Positions 51,117 through 61,181 of a DNA stretch of 64,000 nt are shown in pieces (the first letter of the stretch is position 1; each line of letters opens with the position of its first letter). Below the pieces are notes generated by a model, which worked only from the letters and a program-made list of their open reading frames with translations, was not told the DNA's origin and ran no database searches. The stretch lies in contig CACHXC010000001.1 of assembly GCA_902583715.1 (NCBI GenBank), positions 1-64,000 of the forward strand. Direction: 5' to 3'. The translations under genes and the position numbers were made by a program. The stretch comes from an uncultured SAR116 cluster alpha proteobacterium. Its GTDB lineage: Bacteria; Pseudomonadota; Alphaproteobacteria; Puniceispirillales; Puniceispirillaceae.

Positions 51117-52421
51117 ATGGATGACGCACGTAGCGTGAAAGACGCGATGAAAATGACCGGTTTTTTCTCTGACCCATTGACCAAAACTGACCCGGAAATT
51201 GCCGCGGCGATTGCTGATGAATTGGTGCGTCAGCAAGACCAAATTGAAATGATTGCGTCTGAAAACATCGTCAGTGTTGCGGTTATGGAAGCGCAAGGGT
51301 CGGTTCTGACAAATAAATATGCCGAAGGCTATTCCGGGCGTCGCTATTACGGCGGGTGCGAACATGTAGATGTGGTTGAAACCTTGGCCATTGAGCGCGC
51401 AAAAAAACTGTTTGGATGCAATTATGTGAATGTGCAACCGCATTCCGGTGCGCAGGCAAATCAGGCAGTGTTTTTGAGCCTGCTAAAGCCGGGTGATACA
51501 ATTTTGGGCATGTCACTTGCGGCTGGTGGGCATCTGACACATGGTGCGGCGCCGAATTTGTCGGGCAAATGGTTTAACGCTGTGCAATATGGTGTTGATG
51601 AGAGCACGGCGCAAATTGACTTTGATGAGTTGCAGAAATTAGCCGAACAGCATAAGCCAAAAATTATTTTGGCTGGCGGATCAGCTTATCCGCGGACGCT
51701 TGATTTTGCCGCATTCCGCCGGGTTGCTGATTCGGTTGGGGCGTATCTTATGGTTGATATGGCACATATTTCAGGTCTTGTTGCGGCTGGTGTGCATCCG
51801 TCACCCTTGCCACATGCCGATGTTGTTACGTCGACAACACATAAAACCCTGCGGGCATCACGTGGCGGCTTGATCATGACCAATGACGAGGCGCTTGGCA
51901 AAAAATTTAATTCAGCTGTGTTCCCCGGATTGCAAGGCGGACCATTGATGCATGCGATTGCCGGCAAGGCGGTTGCGTTTGGCGAAGCGTTAAAGCCAGA
52001 ATTTAAGGCCTATATTCAAACCGTTGTTAGCAATGCTCAAATTTTAGCAGAAACCCTGATAGATCGCGGTGTGGCCATTGTGTCTGGTGGCACTGATACG
52101 CATGTCGTTTTGGTGGATTTGCGGCCAAAAGGGCTGACCGGTAACATCACCGAAGTCTCGCTTGAACATGCTGGTATCACCTGTAACAAAAATGGCATTC
52201 CGTTCGATCCACAGCCACCTATGGTGACGTCTGGGGTCAGGTTGGGGACGCCTGCCGGTACCACACGTGGTTTTGGCAATGACGAATTTGTGCAGATTGG
52301 TCATATGATTGGCGATGTACTAGACGGATTGGCTGAAAATCCTGATGACAACAGCGCTGTTGAAGCGCGGGTAAGGGAACAGGTGCGCAGCCTATGCCGG
52401 GCTTTCCCAATCTATAAATAG
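51117..52421 (+). CDS. glyA: Serine hydroxymethyltransferase
   Basis: A 434-residue PLP enzyme that converts serine and tetrahydrofolate to glycine and methylene-THF. Visible motifs are [17 protein letters not shown], the [11 protein letters not shown] segment, and the PLP-binding Lys in [17 protein letters not shown] near residue 240. A strong GAGGAG site precedes the ATG at 51117. The leader between rpiB and glyA (~125 bases) shows no riboswitch that I could recognise. Confidence 0.97.
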   Translation: MDDARSVKDAMKMTGFFSDPLTKTDPEIAAAIADELVRQQDQIEMIASENIVSVAVMEAQGSVLTNKYAEGYSGRRYYGGCEHVDVVETLAIERAKKLFGCNYVNVQPHSGAQANQAVFLSLLKPGDTILGMSLAAGGHLTHGAAPNLSGKWFNAVQYGVDESTAQIDFDELQKLAEQHKPKIILAGGSAYPRTLDFAAFRRVADSVGAYLMVDMAHISGLVAAGVHPSPLPHADVVTSTTHKTLRASRGGLIMTNDEALGKKFNSAVFPGLQGGPLMHAIAGKAVAFGEALKPEFKAYIQTVVSNAQILAETLIDRGVAIVSGGTDTHVVLVDLRPKGLTGNITEVSLEHAGITCNKNGIPFDPQPPMVTSGVRLGTPAGTTRGFGNDEFVQIGHMIGDVLDGLAENPDDNSAVEARVREQVRSLCRAFPIYK

Positions 52422-52466
52422 TGTGTACACTCGCGCCCAGCGCAAGACATAGGGTGGGTGCCGATC

Positions 52467-52919
52467 ATGATTTGTCCGTTTTGTGGAAATGAAGATACGC
52501 CGGTAAAGGACTCGCGGCCGGCTGAAGAAGGGGCGACGATCCGGCGCCGTCGCCTCTGCGGCAAATGTGAGGCACGCTTTACTACTTTTGAACGTGTGCA
52601 ACTTCGTGAAATCATCATTGTAAAGCGTAATGGCCGCCGGTCTATCTTTGACCGTGACAAATTGGAACGCTCCTTTGAAATTGCGTTGCGCAAACGCGAT
52701 GTGGTTGCTGATGACGTGGCGCGGGCGATCAATGAAATTGTGCGAAAGCTGGAAAGCCACGCTGATGGTGATGTGCCAAGCGAAAAAGTTGGCGAATTGG
52801 TCATGTCCTCGCTCCATACCCTCGATCAGGTTGCATACGTGCGCTACGCTTCGGTGTATCGCAATTTTCGTGAGGCCAAGGATTTTGAGGCCTTTGTCGA
52901 AAAGGAGCTAGGTGAATAG
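52467..52919 (+). CDS. nrdR: Transcriptional repressor NrdR
   Basis: A 150-residue regulator of ribonucleotide reductase genes. The zinc ribbon is [15 protein letters not shown]...[17 protein letters not shown], followed by an ATP-cone domain ([26 protein letters not shown]). The ATG at 52467 gives MICPFC, the family start, and is preferred to the GTG three codons earlier. It overlaps ribD by eight bases, the usual nrdR-rib arrangement. Confidence 0.96.
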   Translation: MICPFCGNEDTPVKDSRPAEEGATIRRRRLCGKCEARFTTFERVQLREIIIVKRNGRRSIFDRDKLERSFEIALRKRDVVADDVARAINEIVRKLESHADGDVPSEKVGELVMSSLHTLDQVAYVRYASVYRNFREAKDFEAFVEKELGE

Positions 52920-54054
52920 CGCCGTGTCTGTACCAGCTGAAACTGATAAACGCTGGATGCGGGCAGCCATTGCGCAGTCGCGTCATGCCGAGGGGCGGAC
53001 GTTAAGCAACCCACCGGTTGGTTGTGTGATTGTTGATAAATCTGGCCGACTTTGTGCAACCGCCCATACCGGTAGGGGTGGCGTACCGCACGCCGAAACG
53101 CAAGCGCTTGATATGGCTGGGCATTTGGCAGAGGGGGCTACGGTCTATGTGACCCTCGAGCCATGCGCCCATCATGGAAAAACGTCGCCATGTATTGATG
53201 CGCTTATTGCGGCGCGTGTGGCGCGCATTGTTGTAGCGGTTGCCGACCCTGACGCACGGGTTAATGGCCGCGGGCTGGAAAAGGCAAAGGCGGCTGGCAT
53301 TGATACCCATCTTGGTGTTGGCGCGGCGGCTGCCAAGGCTGTTCTTAGTGGTTTTTTGACGCGGATTGAACGCGGCCGGCCCTATGTCTGGATGAAAACA
53401 GCGGCATCGCTTGATGGGGGTATTGCATTGGCTGATGGCGAAAAACGCTGGCTTACCGGCCATCCTATGCGGCATTTCGTGCATGAATTGCGTAGCCGTT
53501 GTGACGCGTTGCTGACGGGGGTGGGCACGATCCTTGCTGACGACCCTGAACTGACCTGCCGTGCCCCAGCCAGAAATACTGATAGTCCGGCAGTTTTTGT
53601 TCTTGATAGTCAGTTGCGCACGCCGCCCACCGCGCGTATTTTTGGTGTGGAGAATCGCTCGGTGACGCTGTTATGTACGTCATCAGCACCAAAAGACCGT
53701 TTAATGGCGCTCACACAAGCTGGTGCGGTGGTCATGAGATTGCCAGCTCATCCAAATGGTCAGCTTGATCTGGATGCAGTATCGCACCATCTCGGCGCCG
53801 GCGGCATAAATACGCTTTTGGTTGAGGCTGGCACTGGCGTGACCACGGCGATGCTAGCGGCCAGGCTGGTTGATAAAATTTACTGGACACAATCACCGCA
53901 TATTTTGGGGGCTGATGCCCGGCCAGTTGTTGGGCCCCTCAAGTTGGTAGCATTGCCGAACCAAAACCTATATACCCAGTTAACTTCATCACAAATTGGA
54001 CAAGACCAATTATGGGTTTTTGTACAAGATATTAACGCAGACCACACAGGGTAA
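52912..54054 (+). CDS. ribD: Bifunctional riboflavin deaminase/reductase RibD
   Basis: A 380-residue enzyme for the second and third steps of riboflavin synthesis. The N-terminal deaminase zinc site is [11 protein letters not shown] and [13 protein letters not shown] near residues 60-95. The C-terminal reductase domain includes [13 protein letters not shown] and [22 protein letters not shown]. The GTG start at 52912 follows AAGGAG at six bases and overlaps nrdR. It opens the rib gene set ribD-ribE-ribBX-ribH. Confidence 0.96.
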   Translation: MNSAVSVPAETDKRWMRAAIAQSRHAEGRTLSNPPVGCVIVDKSGRLCATAHTGRGGVPHAETQALDMAGHLAEGATVYVTLEPCAHHGKTSPCIDALIAARVARIVVAVADPDARVNGRGLEKAKAAGIDTHLGVGAAAAKAVLSGFLTRIERGRPYVWMKTAASLDGGIALADGEKRWLTGHPMRHFVHELRSRCDALLTGVGTILADDPELTCRAPARNTDSPAVFVLDSQLRTPPTARIFGVENRSVTLLCTSSAPKDRLMALTQAGAVVMRLPAHPNGQLDLDAVSHHLGAGGINTLLVEAGTGVTTAMLAARLVDKIYWTQSPHILGADARPVVGPLKLVALPNQNLYTQLTSSQIGQDQLWVFVQDINADHTG

Positions 54055-54063
54055 AGCGCGTCT

Positions 54064-54651
54064 ATGTTTACTGGCATTATCACTGGCATTGGCCATATCG
54101 AGTCTATTGCGGATGCAGGCGACCGCACGTTTCGCATTGGGTGTGACTGGGATTGTTCAACAATAGATATCGGCGCATCAATTGCCTGTTCTGGTGTATG
54201 TTTAACGGTGGTAGCGCGCCATGCCCATAGTTTTGATGTCACTGCATCGGCAGAAACATTGGCTGTGACCACCGCTGGTGGCTGGTCTATTGGTGACCAG
54301 ATCAATCTGGAGCGCGCACTTAAACTTGGTGATGAACTTGGTGGGCATGTTGTGTCAGGACATGTTGATGGTCTGGCGGAAATTACATCGATTGAAAATA
54401 GCGGTGACAGCCATGTTGTATGGCTGAAAGCACCATTTGCTTTTGCCCGGTTTATCGCGGCCAAGGGGTCGGTCGCTTTGGATGGTGTATCGTTGACGGT
54501 GAATGTGGTTGAAGGGTGTCTATTTTCTATCAATATTATCCCACATACATGGTCAGTGACCGGGTGGGCCGGGGCCAAGGTTGGTCAGAAAATGAATATG
54601 GAAATTGATATGCTGGCGCGTTATGTTGCCCGGTTAACTGACTTCAAATAA
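54064..54651 (+). CDS. ribE: Riboflavin synthase, alpha subunit
   Basis: A 195-residue enzyme that dismutates two lumazine molecules into riboflavin. Two homologous barrels are visible: MFTGIITGIGHIESI with SIACSGVCLTVV, and later HVVSGHVDGLAEI with VALDGVSLTVN. The N-terminal MFTGI is invariant in the family. It lies nine bases after ribD. The symbol ribE is used in the sense of ribC/ribE riboflavin synthase. Confidence 0.96.
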   Translation: MFTGIITGIGHIESIADAGDRTFRIGCDWDCSTIDIGASIACSGVCLTVVARHAHSFDVTASAETLAVTTAGGWSIGDQINLERALKLGDELGGHVVSGHVDGLAEITSIENSGDSHVVWLKAPFAFARFIAAKGSVALDGVSLTVNVVEGCLFSINIIPHTWSVTGWAGAKVGQKMNMEIDMLARYVARLTDFK

Positions 54652-54662
54652 GGAATAGTTTC

Positions 54663-55796
54663 ATGACAGCGCCAAGCCAGAACGAGCTCTCTACCATTGA
54701 AGAGGTGATTGCTGATGCGAAAGCCGGCAAGCTCTTTATTCTTGTGGATGATGAAGATCGAGAAAATGAGGGTGATTTATGCGTTGTGGCCGAATGTGCA
54801 ACCGCGGATGCGATCAATTTCATGGCGAAATATGGGCGCGGCCTGATTTGTCTGGCACTAACTAGACAGCGTACTGAAACGCTGGGGTTGGCGATGATGG
54901 ACCGGCGCAATGAATCACGTCACGAAACAGCCTTTACGGTCTCTATTGAGGCGCGCGAGGGGGTGACAACAGGTATTTCCGCACATGATCGCGCGCATAC
55001 CATCAAAACGGCTATTGATCCAAACTGTAACGAGCGTGATATCACCACGCCGGGCCATATTTTCCCGTTGGTGGGACGGGATGGTGGCACTTTGGTTCGG
55101 GCTGGCCATACCGAAGCTGTGATTGATATTGCGAGGGCGGCTGGCTATGACAATCCGGCTGGGGTTATTTGCGAAATTATGAATGACGATGGCCGCATGG
55201 CGCGGTTGCCTGATCTTGTGACATTTGCCAAAGCGCACGATCTGAAAATTGCCTCTATCGCTGATTTGATCGCGTGGCGGCGGCGTAATGAATCACTGGT
55301 ACAACGTATGGTAGAAACCACCGTGATCACCCGGATTGGGGGTGATTGGCGTATGATGATTTATGCCAACACTATTTCAAATATTGAACATATCGCCCTT
55401 GTCAAAGGCGATATTAGCTGTGATGCGCCGGTTTTGGTGCGTATGCATGCGCTTGATTTGATGGCTGATCTTCTCGGTGAAGTGTCAGAAAAGCGTGCCG
55501 GCAATGAATTGGCTGCGGCCATGCAGATGATTGGCGATGCCGGGCAGGGTGTTGTGGTTGTTTTACGCGAAGCCTCGGCCAGCAGTTTAACCGCTATGGT
55601 CAGCCAAAAAATTGTGGCGCAAATTGACGGTGGGTCAAATCGTGAATTGCGCGATTACGGTGTCGGTGCGCAAATATTGACCGACCTTGGTGTCAGTCAA
55701 ATGGTTTTGTTGTCGAATACCCGGCCAAATGTTGTGAGCCTAGAGGGGTATGATTTGGAAATTATCGACTGGCAGCCATTGCAGCGGGAGAGCTGA
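54663..55796 (+). CDS. ribB: 3,4-dihydroxy-2-butanone-4-phosphate synthase with degenerate GTP cyclohydrolase II domain (RibBX type)
   Basis: A 377-residue RibBA-like fusion. The N-terminal RibB domain (1-~205) is intact, with [25 protein letters not shown], and [16 protein letters not shown]. The C-terminal domain keeps the RibA fold outline but lacks the zinc site. In place of the usual HSxCLTGD...RCDCG it reads [22 protein letters not shown], with no cysteines. GTP cyclohydrolase II activity is therefore not expected, as in the described RibBX class. A separate ribA should exist elsewhere. It abuts ribH. Confidence 0.93.
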   Translation: MTAPSQNELSTIEEVIADAKAGKLFILVDDEDRENEGDLCVVAECATADAINFMAKYGRGLICLALTRQRTETLGLAMMDRRNESRHETAFTVSIEAREGVTTGISAHDRAHTIKTAIDPNCNERDITTPGHIFPLVGRDGGTLVRAGHTEAVIDIARAAGYDNPAGVICEIMNDDGRMARLPDLVTFAKAHDLKIASIADLIAWRRRNESLVQRMVETTVITRIGGDWRMMIYANTISNIEHIALVKGDISCDAPVLVRMHALDLMADLLGEVSEKRAGNELAAAMQMIGDAGQGVVVVLREASASSLTAMVSQKIVAQIDGGSNRELRDYGVGAQILTDLGVSQMVLLSNTRPNVVSLEGYDLEIIDWQPLQRES

Positions 55797-56228
55797 ATGA
55801 GTGGGCATTTTTTGATTGTTGAAGCGCGTTTTTATGGTGAGATCGCTGACGCGCAACTGGCAGGTGCGAAATCTGCGTTGAGCGCTGCCGGGGCAAGCTT
55901 TGATTATGTGTCGGTGCCTGGGGCACTGGAAATCCCGGTGGCGATTGCGATGGCGGCAGCAAGTCAACAGCATTTTGACGGTTATGTCGCATTGGGGTGT
56001 GTTATTCGCGGTGAAACCACGCATTACGAAACGGTTTGTTCTGAATCAGCGCGCGGGCTTATGGGTCTGGCCATTGCCGAAAATTTAGCTATCGGGAACG
56101 GTATTTTAACCGTTGAAAATGAAGCGCAGGCTTGGAAACGCGCTGATGCGGCGCAAAAAGACAAGGGTGGGGACGCGGCACGGGCCGCACTTGCGCTTGC
56201 AACGCTTCGAAAAAGATTTGGTGTGTGA
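55797..56228 (+). CDS. ribH: 6,7-dimethyl-8-ribityllumazine synthase
   Basis: A 143-residue lumazine synthase that condenses the RibB product with the pyrimidine intermediate. The signatures are [40 protein letters not shown], and [16 protein letters not shown], where His of THYE is the catalytic base. It starts directly after the ribBX stop and overlaps none; nusB begins four bases after it ends, a common arrangement. Confidence 0.96.
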   Translation: MSGHFLIVEARFYGEIADAQLAGAKSALSAAGASFDYVSVPGALEIPVAIAMAAASQQHFDGYVALGCVIRGETTHYETVCSESARGLMGLAIAENLAIGNGILTVENEAQAWKRADAAQKDKGGDAARAALALATLRKRFGV

Positions 56229-56232
56229 TGCG

Positions 56233-56712
56233 ATGAATGCTGATAAAAATCAGCTGAAAGCCGTGCCGGTGCGTCGCCGTTCCGCCGCCCGGCTTGCGGC
56301 CATTCAAATTACCTATCAGTCATTAATTACTGGCCAATCAGCGGCTGATTTTGTGCCACAATTCCTGTCGTATTATGCCGCTGAGGTCAGTAAATCATTT
56401 CGGGTGAAAGACTTAGATAAAGAACATTTAGCAAATCTCTATGCCGGTGTGGAGGCTGGACGTGACGAGCTTGACCGGGTGATTGGCGCGGCGTTATCAC
56501 CGGGGTGGTCGATTGACCGTCTAGCGCGCATTGAGCTTGCTGTGCTACGATGCGGGGCCTATGAACTCACCGCTATGCCGCAAATACCGGCGCGGGCCGC
56601 GGTCAGCGAATATGCTGCGCTCAGCGATGCCTGCGGGTGCGAGGTTGGATTTGTGAATGCGGTTTTGGACGGTTTGGCACGTGGCGCGCGGACCGTTGAA
56701 ATGCAATCGTGA
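56233..56712 (+). CDS. nusB: Transcription antitermination protein NusB
   Basis: A 159-residue all-helical protein that binds boxA RNA together with NusE in rRNA antitermination. The family begins with RRRSAARLAAIQITYQ and has the C-terminal IARIELAVLRCGAYEL-like pattern (here LARIELAVLRCGAYEL) followed by PARAAVSEYAALSD and GFVNAVLDGLAR. The ATG at 56233 is used; the track's 40 upstream codons lie inside ribH in another frame. Confidence 0.95.
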   Translation: MNADKNQLKAVPVRRRSAARLAAIQITYQSLITGQSAADFVPQFLSYYAAEVSKSFRVKDLDKEHLANLYAGVEAGRDELDRVIGAALSPGWSIDRLARIELAVLRCGAYELTAMPQIPARAAVSEYAALSDACGCEVGFVNAVLDGLARGARTVEMQS

Positions 56713-56722
56713 GACTTATGGT

Positions 56723-57199
56723 CTATTCTTCTGATTGTCGGCGTTTTAAGTTTGAAAATACCTGCTCAAGAACACCAAATGTATCTCCTGGCGTTGGCGT
56801 CTTGTCATCAATATGAACGATTTGTAGCCCATCTTCTTTATTAACTAAATCAATGGATTCAAGTATATTATCGTCATCTAGTGTAAAGATGTAGACGATG
56901 CGTTGCTGGGTTTGCTTGGCGCTGGCGACGGGTTGTAGCATCACCTGACTGCTGTAATACAGCTTTTGTGTGTTAAATGCGCCATCAAAACTTGGCTGTC
57001 CAAGCATATCCAGAATATCCGCTTTGGTTGTTGTGCCGATATTGATTTGCTTTAGCTCATTCTCATTGATGACATGACCATGACTGCTGATACGCTCGCC
57101 GCATGCGCTAAGGGCGGCAAACCCCAAGCTGGCGACAAAAAACAGCGCATACTGTAGATGTCGTGGGCGGCTTTTGTTTGGACTTGACGGTCTGGTCAT
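56723..57199 (-). CDS. bamE: Outer membrane protein assembly factor BamE (SmpA/OmlA) lipoprotein
   Basis: A 158-residue lipoprotein. The start at 57199 follows AGGAAG and leads to a signal peptide ending in LSAC, so Cys33 is the expected lipidated residue. The SmpA/OmlA domain has the pattern NELKQINIGTTTKADILDMLGQPSFDG...YYSSQV. BamE stabilises the BAM beta-barrel assembly complex on the periplasmic side of the outer membrane. It diverges from the cytochrome bc1 chaperone gene with a shared ~60-base upstream region, as is common in this class. Confidence 0.92.
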   Translation of the reverse strand: MTRPSSPNKSRPRHLQYALFFVASLGFAALSACGERISSHGHVINENELKQINIGTTTKADILDMLGQPSFDGAFNTQKLYYSSQVMLQPVASAKQTQQRIVYIFTLDDDNILESIDLVNKEDGLQIVHIDDKTPTPGDTFGVLEQVFSNLKRRQSEE

Positions 57200-57259
57200 T
57201 AATAGCTTCCTGCTATATATAGTGGACACCATTACTCACAATCGCCGGATGTTGCACCA

Positions 57260-57811
57260 ATGAACAAAAAATCTCAAGGCTGGTTTGCTACTTTATTTTC
57301 CTGGGGTCAGAGGCGTCAGACGCGTGAAGCTGAAAAGCTCTACGCGGCGGCGATTGAAGTGGCCCGCCGTCCCATTTTTTATGAGCAGTTTGGGGTACAG
57401 GATTCGGTTGATGGCCGATTTGACTCGCTTAGCTTGGTGGTCATCCTGATCATGCGAAAATTGAAGAATTGCGGGGCGGATGGAAAGGAAATCAGCCAAC
57501 AGCTTTTTGATTCAATGTTTGCTGACATGGATTTATCCCTTCGCGAAATGGGCGCTGGTGATATTGGCGTGTCAAAACGTGTGCGCACCATGGCCGAGGC
57601 TTTTTTGGGGCGTCTTGAGGCCTATGTCACCGCGCTTGATCATAATGACCGGACTGCACTGGTGGCGGCTTTGCGCCGTAATTTATTTCGGGATAATGCT
57701 GATGCTGACCCACTTGGGGATGGGGCGGTTGATTATGTGTTTGCGCTGGCTTCAGAAATCACTAATCTTGACCCAGATGATTTACTCCTCGGAAATCTGA
57801 ACCTGTCATGA
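57260..57811 (+). CDS. Ubiquinol-cytochrome c chaperone family protein (CBP3-like)
   Basis: A 183-residue homologue of mitochondrial CBP3/UQCC1, which assists assembly of cytochrome b of the bc1 complex. The conserved core spans AEKLYAAAIEVARRPIFYEQFGVQDSVDGRFDSLSL to SQQLFDSMFADMDLSLREMGAGDIGVSKRVRTMAEAFLGR. No membrane segment or signal is present. It is followed by DUF177 after 18 bases. Location next to bamE and DUF177 is the usual alphaproteobacterial order. Confidence 0.9.
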   Translation: MNKKSQGWFATLFSWGQRRQTREAEKLYAAAIEVARRPIFYEQFGVQDSVDGRFDSLSLVVILIMRKLKNCGADGKEISQQLFDSMFADMDLSLREMGAGDIGVSKRVRTMAEAFLGRLEAYVTALDHNDRTALVAALRRNLFRDNADADPLGDGAVDYVFALASEITNLDPDDLLLGNLNLS

Positions 57812-57829
57812 TGCGGTGATGGCCTTCTG

Positions 57830-58339
57830 ATGCCTCAATTTTCAATTACATCTGAAATTAATGTTGAGACGCTTCGTCCTGATTCAGATAATTTTTATAA
57901 ATTATCGACAAACTCGGCGGATCTTCGGGGATTAGCTGAACGGTTTGGTTGGGTCTCTGTTGACCACCTCGCCATTGAATTGATTGTTCGCAAAGTTGCA
58001 CGAGACTGTTGGGATGTTAGTGGTCAGATAACGGGTGAGATTGTGCAAAATTGCATTGTTACCGGTGCGCCCGTGCCAGAAAATATAGATTTTCAGATTG
58101 AAGAACGTTATGTTCGCTCAGCCGATCAGACCGATCATGTCGAAGTGGGTCTTGACGGTACTGAGCCAATAAAAAATGGGACGATTGACATCGGCGAATT
58201 AGCGGTGCAATCACTCTTCCTTGCGGCGACGGCATGGCCAAGAGTCGAAGATGCGCCAGATGGCTATAGCGTCGGTGATCAAGAACTGGATCACCCATTT
58301 GCTGCGCTGTCTGCATTAAAGCGTCAAAATAGTGAGTGA
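57830..58339 (+). CDS. DUF177/YceD family protein
   Basis: A 169-residue homologue of YceD, a protein linked in other bacteria to 23S rRNA and ribosome biogenesis. The conserved part is DVSGQITGEIVQNCIVTGAPVPENID...DTVDIGELAVQSLFLAA-like (here TIDIGELAVQSLFLAAT). The typical rpmF gene does not lie between it and plsX, which is usual for alphaproteobacteria. plsX begins 25 bases after the stop. Confidence 0.88.
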   Translation: MPQFSITSEINVETLRPDSDNFYKLSTNSADLRGLAERFGWVSVDHLAIELIVRKVARDCWDVSGQITGEIVQNCIVTGAPVPENIDFQIEERYVRSADQTDHVEVGLDGTEPIKNGTIDIGELAVQSLFLAATAWPRVEDAPDGYSVGDQELDHPFAALSALKRQNSE

Positions 58340-58364
58340 GTAAGAATGGCTTGGAGGAAATATC

Positions 58365-59408
58365 CTGTCTGACGTTATTAAAATTGCCCTAGACGCGATG
58401 GGCGGGGACAATGCACCAGATTCTATCATTGATGGTGCCGATACCGCTAAGGCGCGAGCCCCGCATATCGAGTTTATATTTGTTGGTGATGAGTCGCGTA
58501 TACTCCCGTTATTGGCGAAAACACAGAATCTCCAAAATGCTGATACGCTTCACACCGATGTAGCGGTAGCGGCTGAAGATACCGCGTCACAGGCGGTTCG
58601 GCGGGGGCGCGACAGCTCTATGTGGATGGCCATTTCATTGGTTGCCGACAAAAAAGCTGACGCTGTTGTATCGGCCGGCAATACCGGCGCCTTGATGGCA
58701 ATGTCAAAATTGCAATTGCGGTCGATGCCCGGCGTTACCCGGCCCGCTATTGCCGGGTTTTTTCCGACCGAACAAAAGCGCATGTGTATGCTTGACCTAG
58801 GTGCGAACCTAGAATGCGATGAGGATAATCTTGTGCAATTTGCGCTGATGGGACAGGCATTTTACCATTCGCTAGTTGGTAAAGAGCGCCCGTCAGTAGC
58901 GTTGCTGAATGTTGGGTCCGAAGAGCAAAAGGGCCATGAATATCTGCGTCTTGCCGCACAGGAACTTTCGGACCCTGAACTAGGCGTGAATTATATTGGC
59001 TTTGTCGAAGGGTCTGACCTTGTCAAAGGCGGTGTTGATATTGTGGTGACTGATGGGTTTTCGGGCAATATTGCGTTGAAAACTGCAGAAGGCGTTGCCG
59101 GCTTATTTGCAACATTGTTGCGGCGCTGTTTCAAAGCCTCGTTGCCAGCCAAGCTCGGTTATTTGCTGGCGCGTGGGGCGCTCAAGAATTTTAGAACCAA
59201 GATGGACCCGCGGCGATATAATGGCGCGGTTTTTCTTGGCCTGAATGGTATCGCCGTTAAATCGCATGGTGGCACAGATGCTGTTGGCTTTGCCAATGCG
59301 ATTGATGTTGCAATGAACCTTGTGGGACATGGGTTTATACCTGATGTAAGTAGCGCGATTGAAAAGGCTGATCGCATTCGGGCAAAACGAAAGACTGTAA
59401 ATGAGTAA
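58365..59408 (+). CDS. plsX: Phosphate acyltransferase PlsX, apparent CTG start
   Basis: A 347-residue enzyme that makes acyl-phosphate from acyl-ACP for phospholipid synthesis. The track begins at ATG 58398, which cuts the conserved N-terminus. The family expects xxxIxIAxDAMGGDxxP, and the frame upstream reads SDVIKIALDAMGGDNAP. Between the in-frame TAA at 58341 and this segment there is no ATG, GTG or TTG. A CTG at 58365 sits seven bases after GGAGG, so CTG initiation is the best explanation. Other motifs (VSAGNTGALMAMSK, VTDGFSGNIALKT) are intact. It overlaps fabH by eight bases. Confidence 0.93.
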   Translation: MSDVIKIALDAMGGDNAPDSIIDGADTAKARAPHIEFIFVGDESRILPLLAKTQNLQNADTLHTDVAVAAEDTASQAVRRGRDSSMWMAISLVADKKADAVVSAGNTGALMAMSKLQLRSMPGVTRPAIAGFFPTEQKRMCMLDLGANLECDEDNLVQFALMGQAFYHSLVGKERPSVALLNVGSEEQKGHEYLRLAAQELSDPELGVNYIGFVEGSDLVKGGVDIVVTDGFSGNIALKTAEGVAGLFATLLRRCFKASLPAKLGYLLARGALKNFRTKMDPRRYNGAVFLGLNGIAVKSHGGTDAVGFANAIDVAMNLVGHGFIPDVSSAIEKADRIRAKRKTVNE

Positions 59409-60381
59409 ACAAACCGTATTAATGACGGCTGTCGGTTCTTATCTGCCAGCGAATGTGGTGACGAATGATGATCTGTCGGCTTGTGTCGACACCAGCGATG
59501 AATGGATTCGGCGCCGTACGGGTATTACCCAGCGCCATTTTGTGGCAGATGGGGAGACAACTGCTGATTTAGCAAGCAAAGCCGCAACCAAGGCGCTGTA
59601 TCAGGCGGGACTTGGCGCTTCGGATATTGATCTCATTATTGTGGCGACCACCACGCCGGATAATACTTTCCCCTCGACGGCTACGAAAGTTCAGCATCAG
59701 CTGGGCGCATCCGGGGCGATTGCGTTCGATATACAGGCTGTCTGTGCGGGCTTTATCTATGCGGTGGATGTGGCTGATGCGATGTTGCGCGGGGGAAGGG
59801 GACGCCGTGCTCTGGTTATTGGTGCCGAGAGTTTTTCAAAATTACTTGATTGGCAGGATCGCACAACATGTGTGTTGTTTGGCGATGGTGCCGGCGCGGT
59901 TATTCTGGAAATCGACGAAAAGGACAGTGATTTTGGTATTCGGTCTTCGGTTTTGCACGCCGATGGTGCGTATCGTGATATTTTATATGTCGATGGCGGC
60001 CCGTCTAGTAACCAAGATGTCGGTTATGTGCGGATGGAGGGCAAAGAAGTTTTTCGTCATGCCATTGAAAAACTAGCCGCGGTTATGGATGAGGCGCTCA
60101 CTGCCGCAGATATGCAACCGCAAGATATTGATTGGTTGGTGCCGCATCAAGCCAATATTAGGATCATTGATGGCATGCAGAAAAAGATGCAGCTACCAAA
60201 CGACAAGGTGGTGCGTACTGTTGACCAGCATGCCAACACCTCTGCCGCATCGATTCCATTGGCATTGGCGACTGCTGTCGATGATGGGCGGGTAAAAAAT
60301 GGTGATGTGCTGGCCATGGAGGCGATTGGCGGTGGCCTAGTATGGGGTGCGGCTTTGGTGAAATATGGCCGCCCAGCATAA
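59401..60381 (+). CDS. fabH: Beta-ketoacyl-[acyl-carrier-protein] synthase III
   Basis: A 326-residue condensing enzyme that starts fatty-acid synthesis from acetyl-CoA and malonyl-ACP. The catalytic triad is visible: Cys in DIQAVCAGFIYAVDVAD, His in WLVPHQANIRIIDG and Asn in VDQHANTSAASIPLAL. The N-terminus has the RRRTGITQRHF loop. The ATG lies inside the plsX stop region, so the two are translationally coupled. Confidence 0.97.
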   Translation: MSKQTVLMTAVGSYLPANVVTNDDLSACVDTSDEWIRRRTGITQRHFVADGETTADLASKAATKALYQAGLGASDIDLIIVATTTPDNTFPSTATKVQHQLGASGAIAFDIQAVCAGFIYAVDVADAMLRGGRGRRALVIGAESFSKLLDWQDRTTCVLFGDGAGAVILEIDEKDSDFGIRSSVLHADGAYRDILYVDGGPSSNQDVGYVRMEGKEVFRHAIEKLAAVMDEALTAADMQPQDIDWLVPHQANIRIIDGMQKKMQLPNDKVVRTVDQHANTSAASIPLALATAVDDGRVKNGDVLAMEAIGGGLVWGAALVKYGRPA

Positions 60382-60516
60382 GTGCCTCGTCACACGGGCA
60401 ACAGAAATGCGCTAAAATTGTGCATGCGGCCTTGTGTTTTTCTTCTAAATGTTTTTAGACTGTAGCGTAGGCCCCCAAAGCCAGCTGCAAAGTTTCATTA
60501 TGGATACGGCGTTCCC

Positions 60517-60807
60517 ATGTCAAAAACGTTAACCAGAGCTGACCTTACCGAATCTGTCTATCGTAATATCGGGTTGTCCAGAAACGAATCTTCAGATCTT
60601 GTTGAGTCCGTTCTGGAAGAGATTTGCACCTGTCTTGAAGCAGGTGAAGAGGTCAAATTGTCGTCCTTTGGCACATTTTCTGTTCAGTCAAAACGCCAGC
60701 GCGTCGGGCGCAACCCAAAAACTGGTGTCGAAGCGGTGATTACCCCACGCCGGGTTTTATCATTTCGGCCTTCGCACATGCTAAAGGATCGGGTTGATAA
60801 CGCCTAA
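60517..60807 (+). CDS. ihfA: Integration host factor subunit alpha
   Basis: A 96-residue DNA-bending protein of the IHF/HU family. It begins [29 protein letters not shown] and keeps the arm motif [24 protein letters not shown]. The alpha-type assignment rests on the TRADL N-terminus and the downstream merR-like gene, which follows ihfA in most alphaproteobacteria. A weak 6-bp inverted repeat (TCTAAA/TTTAGA, ~60444-60459) lies in the 135-base leader. Confidence 0.94.
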   Translation: MSKTLTRADLTESVYRNIGLSRNESSDLVESVLEEICTCLEAGEEVKLSSFGTFSVQSKRQRVGRNPKTGVEAVITPRRVLSFRPSHMLKDRVDNA

Positions 60808-61181
60808 TGACTGATAAATCTAGCGATGCCTTCAGAACCATCTCCGAAGTGTCAGCCGCGCTTGATGTGCCGCCGCATGTATTGCGTTTTTGGGAAACCA
60901 AATTTACCAGTTTGCGCCCATTGAAACGCAGTGGCGGCCGCCGTTATTATCGGCCTGGCGATATCGCTGTTTTAACGAGAATACGTGACTTGTTGTATAA
61001 AGACGGCTTTACCATAAAAGGCGCGCAACGGTTTTTAAAATCAAAAGAGGCACTGGTTCCGACAGACGCGGTGCATGATGCGGCTTTGGGCGGCAATGCG
61101 CCAGATCTTGCCGCGATCCAAGCGCTTTTAGAATCTGCGCGGGATCGGCTGGTGAGTGTAAAAAGCAAATTCCACCTGTAA
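60807..61181 (+). CDS. MerR family transcriptional regulator
   Basis: A 124-residue protein with an N-terminal winged-helix MerR domain: [70 protein letters not shown]. The C-terminal ~40 residues form a helical tail without metal-binding cysteines. It overlaps the ihfA stop by one base, so the two are co-translated, a linkage conserved in alphaproteobacteria. Its targets are unknown. Confidence 0.9.
   Translation: MTDKSSDAFRTISEVSAALDVPPHVLRFWETKFTSLRPLKRSGGRRYYRPGDIAVLTRIRDLLYKDGFTIKGAQRFLKSKEALVPTDAVHDAALGGNAPDLAAIQALLESARDRLVSVKSKFHL

Noticed and set aside
52422-54062. FMN riboswitch controlling the rib genes
   Set aside because: The rib genes are embedded in a run starting at nrdR with overlapping starts, and no RFN-element sequence is visible.
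58340-58364. Missing rpmF between DUF177 and plsX
   Set aside because: Absence is real but ordinary for alphaproteobacteria, where rpmF usually lies elsewhere.
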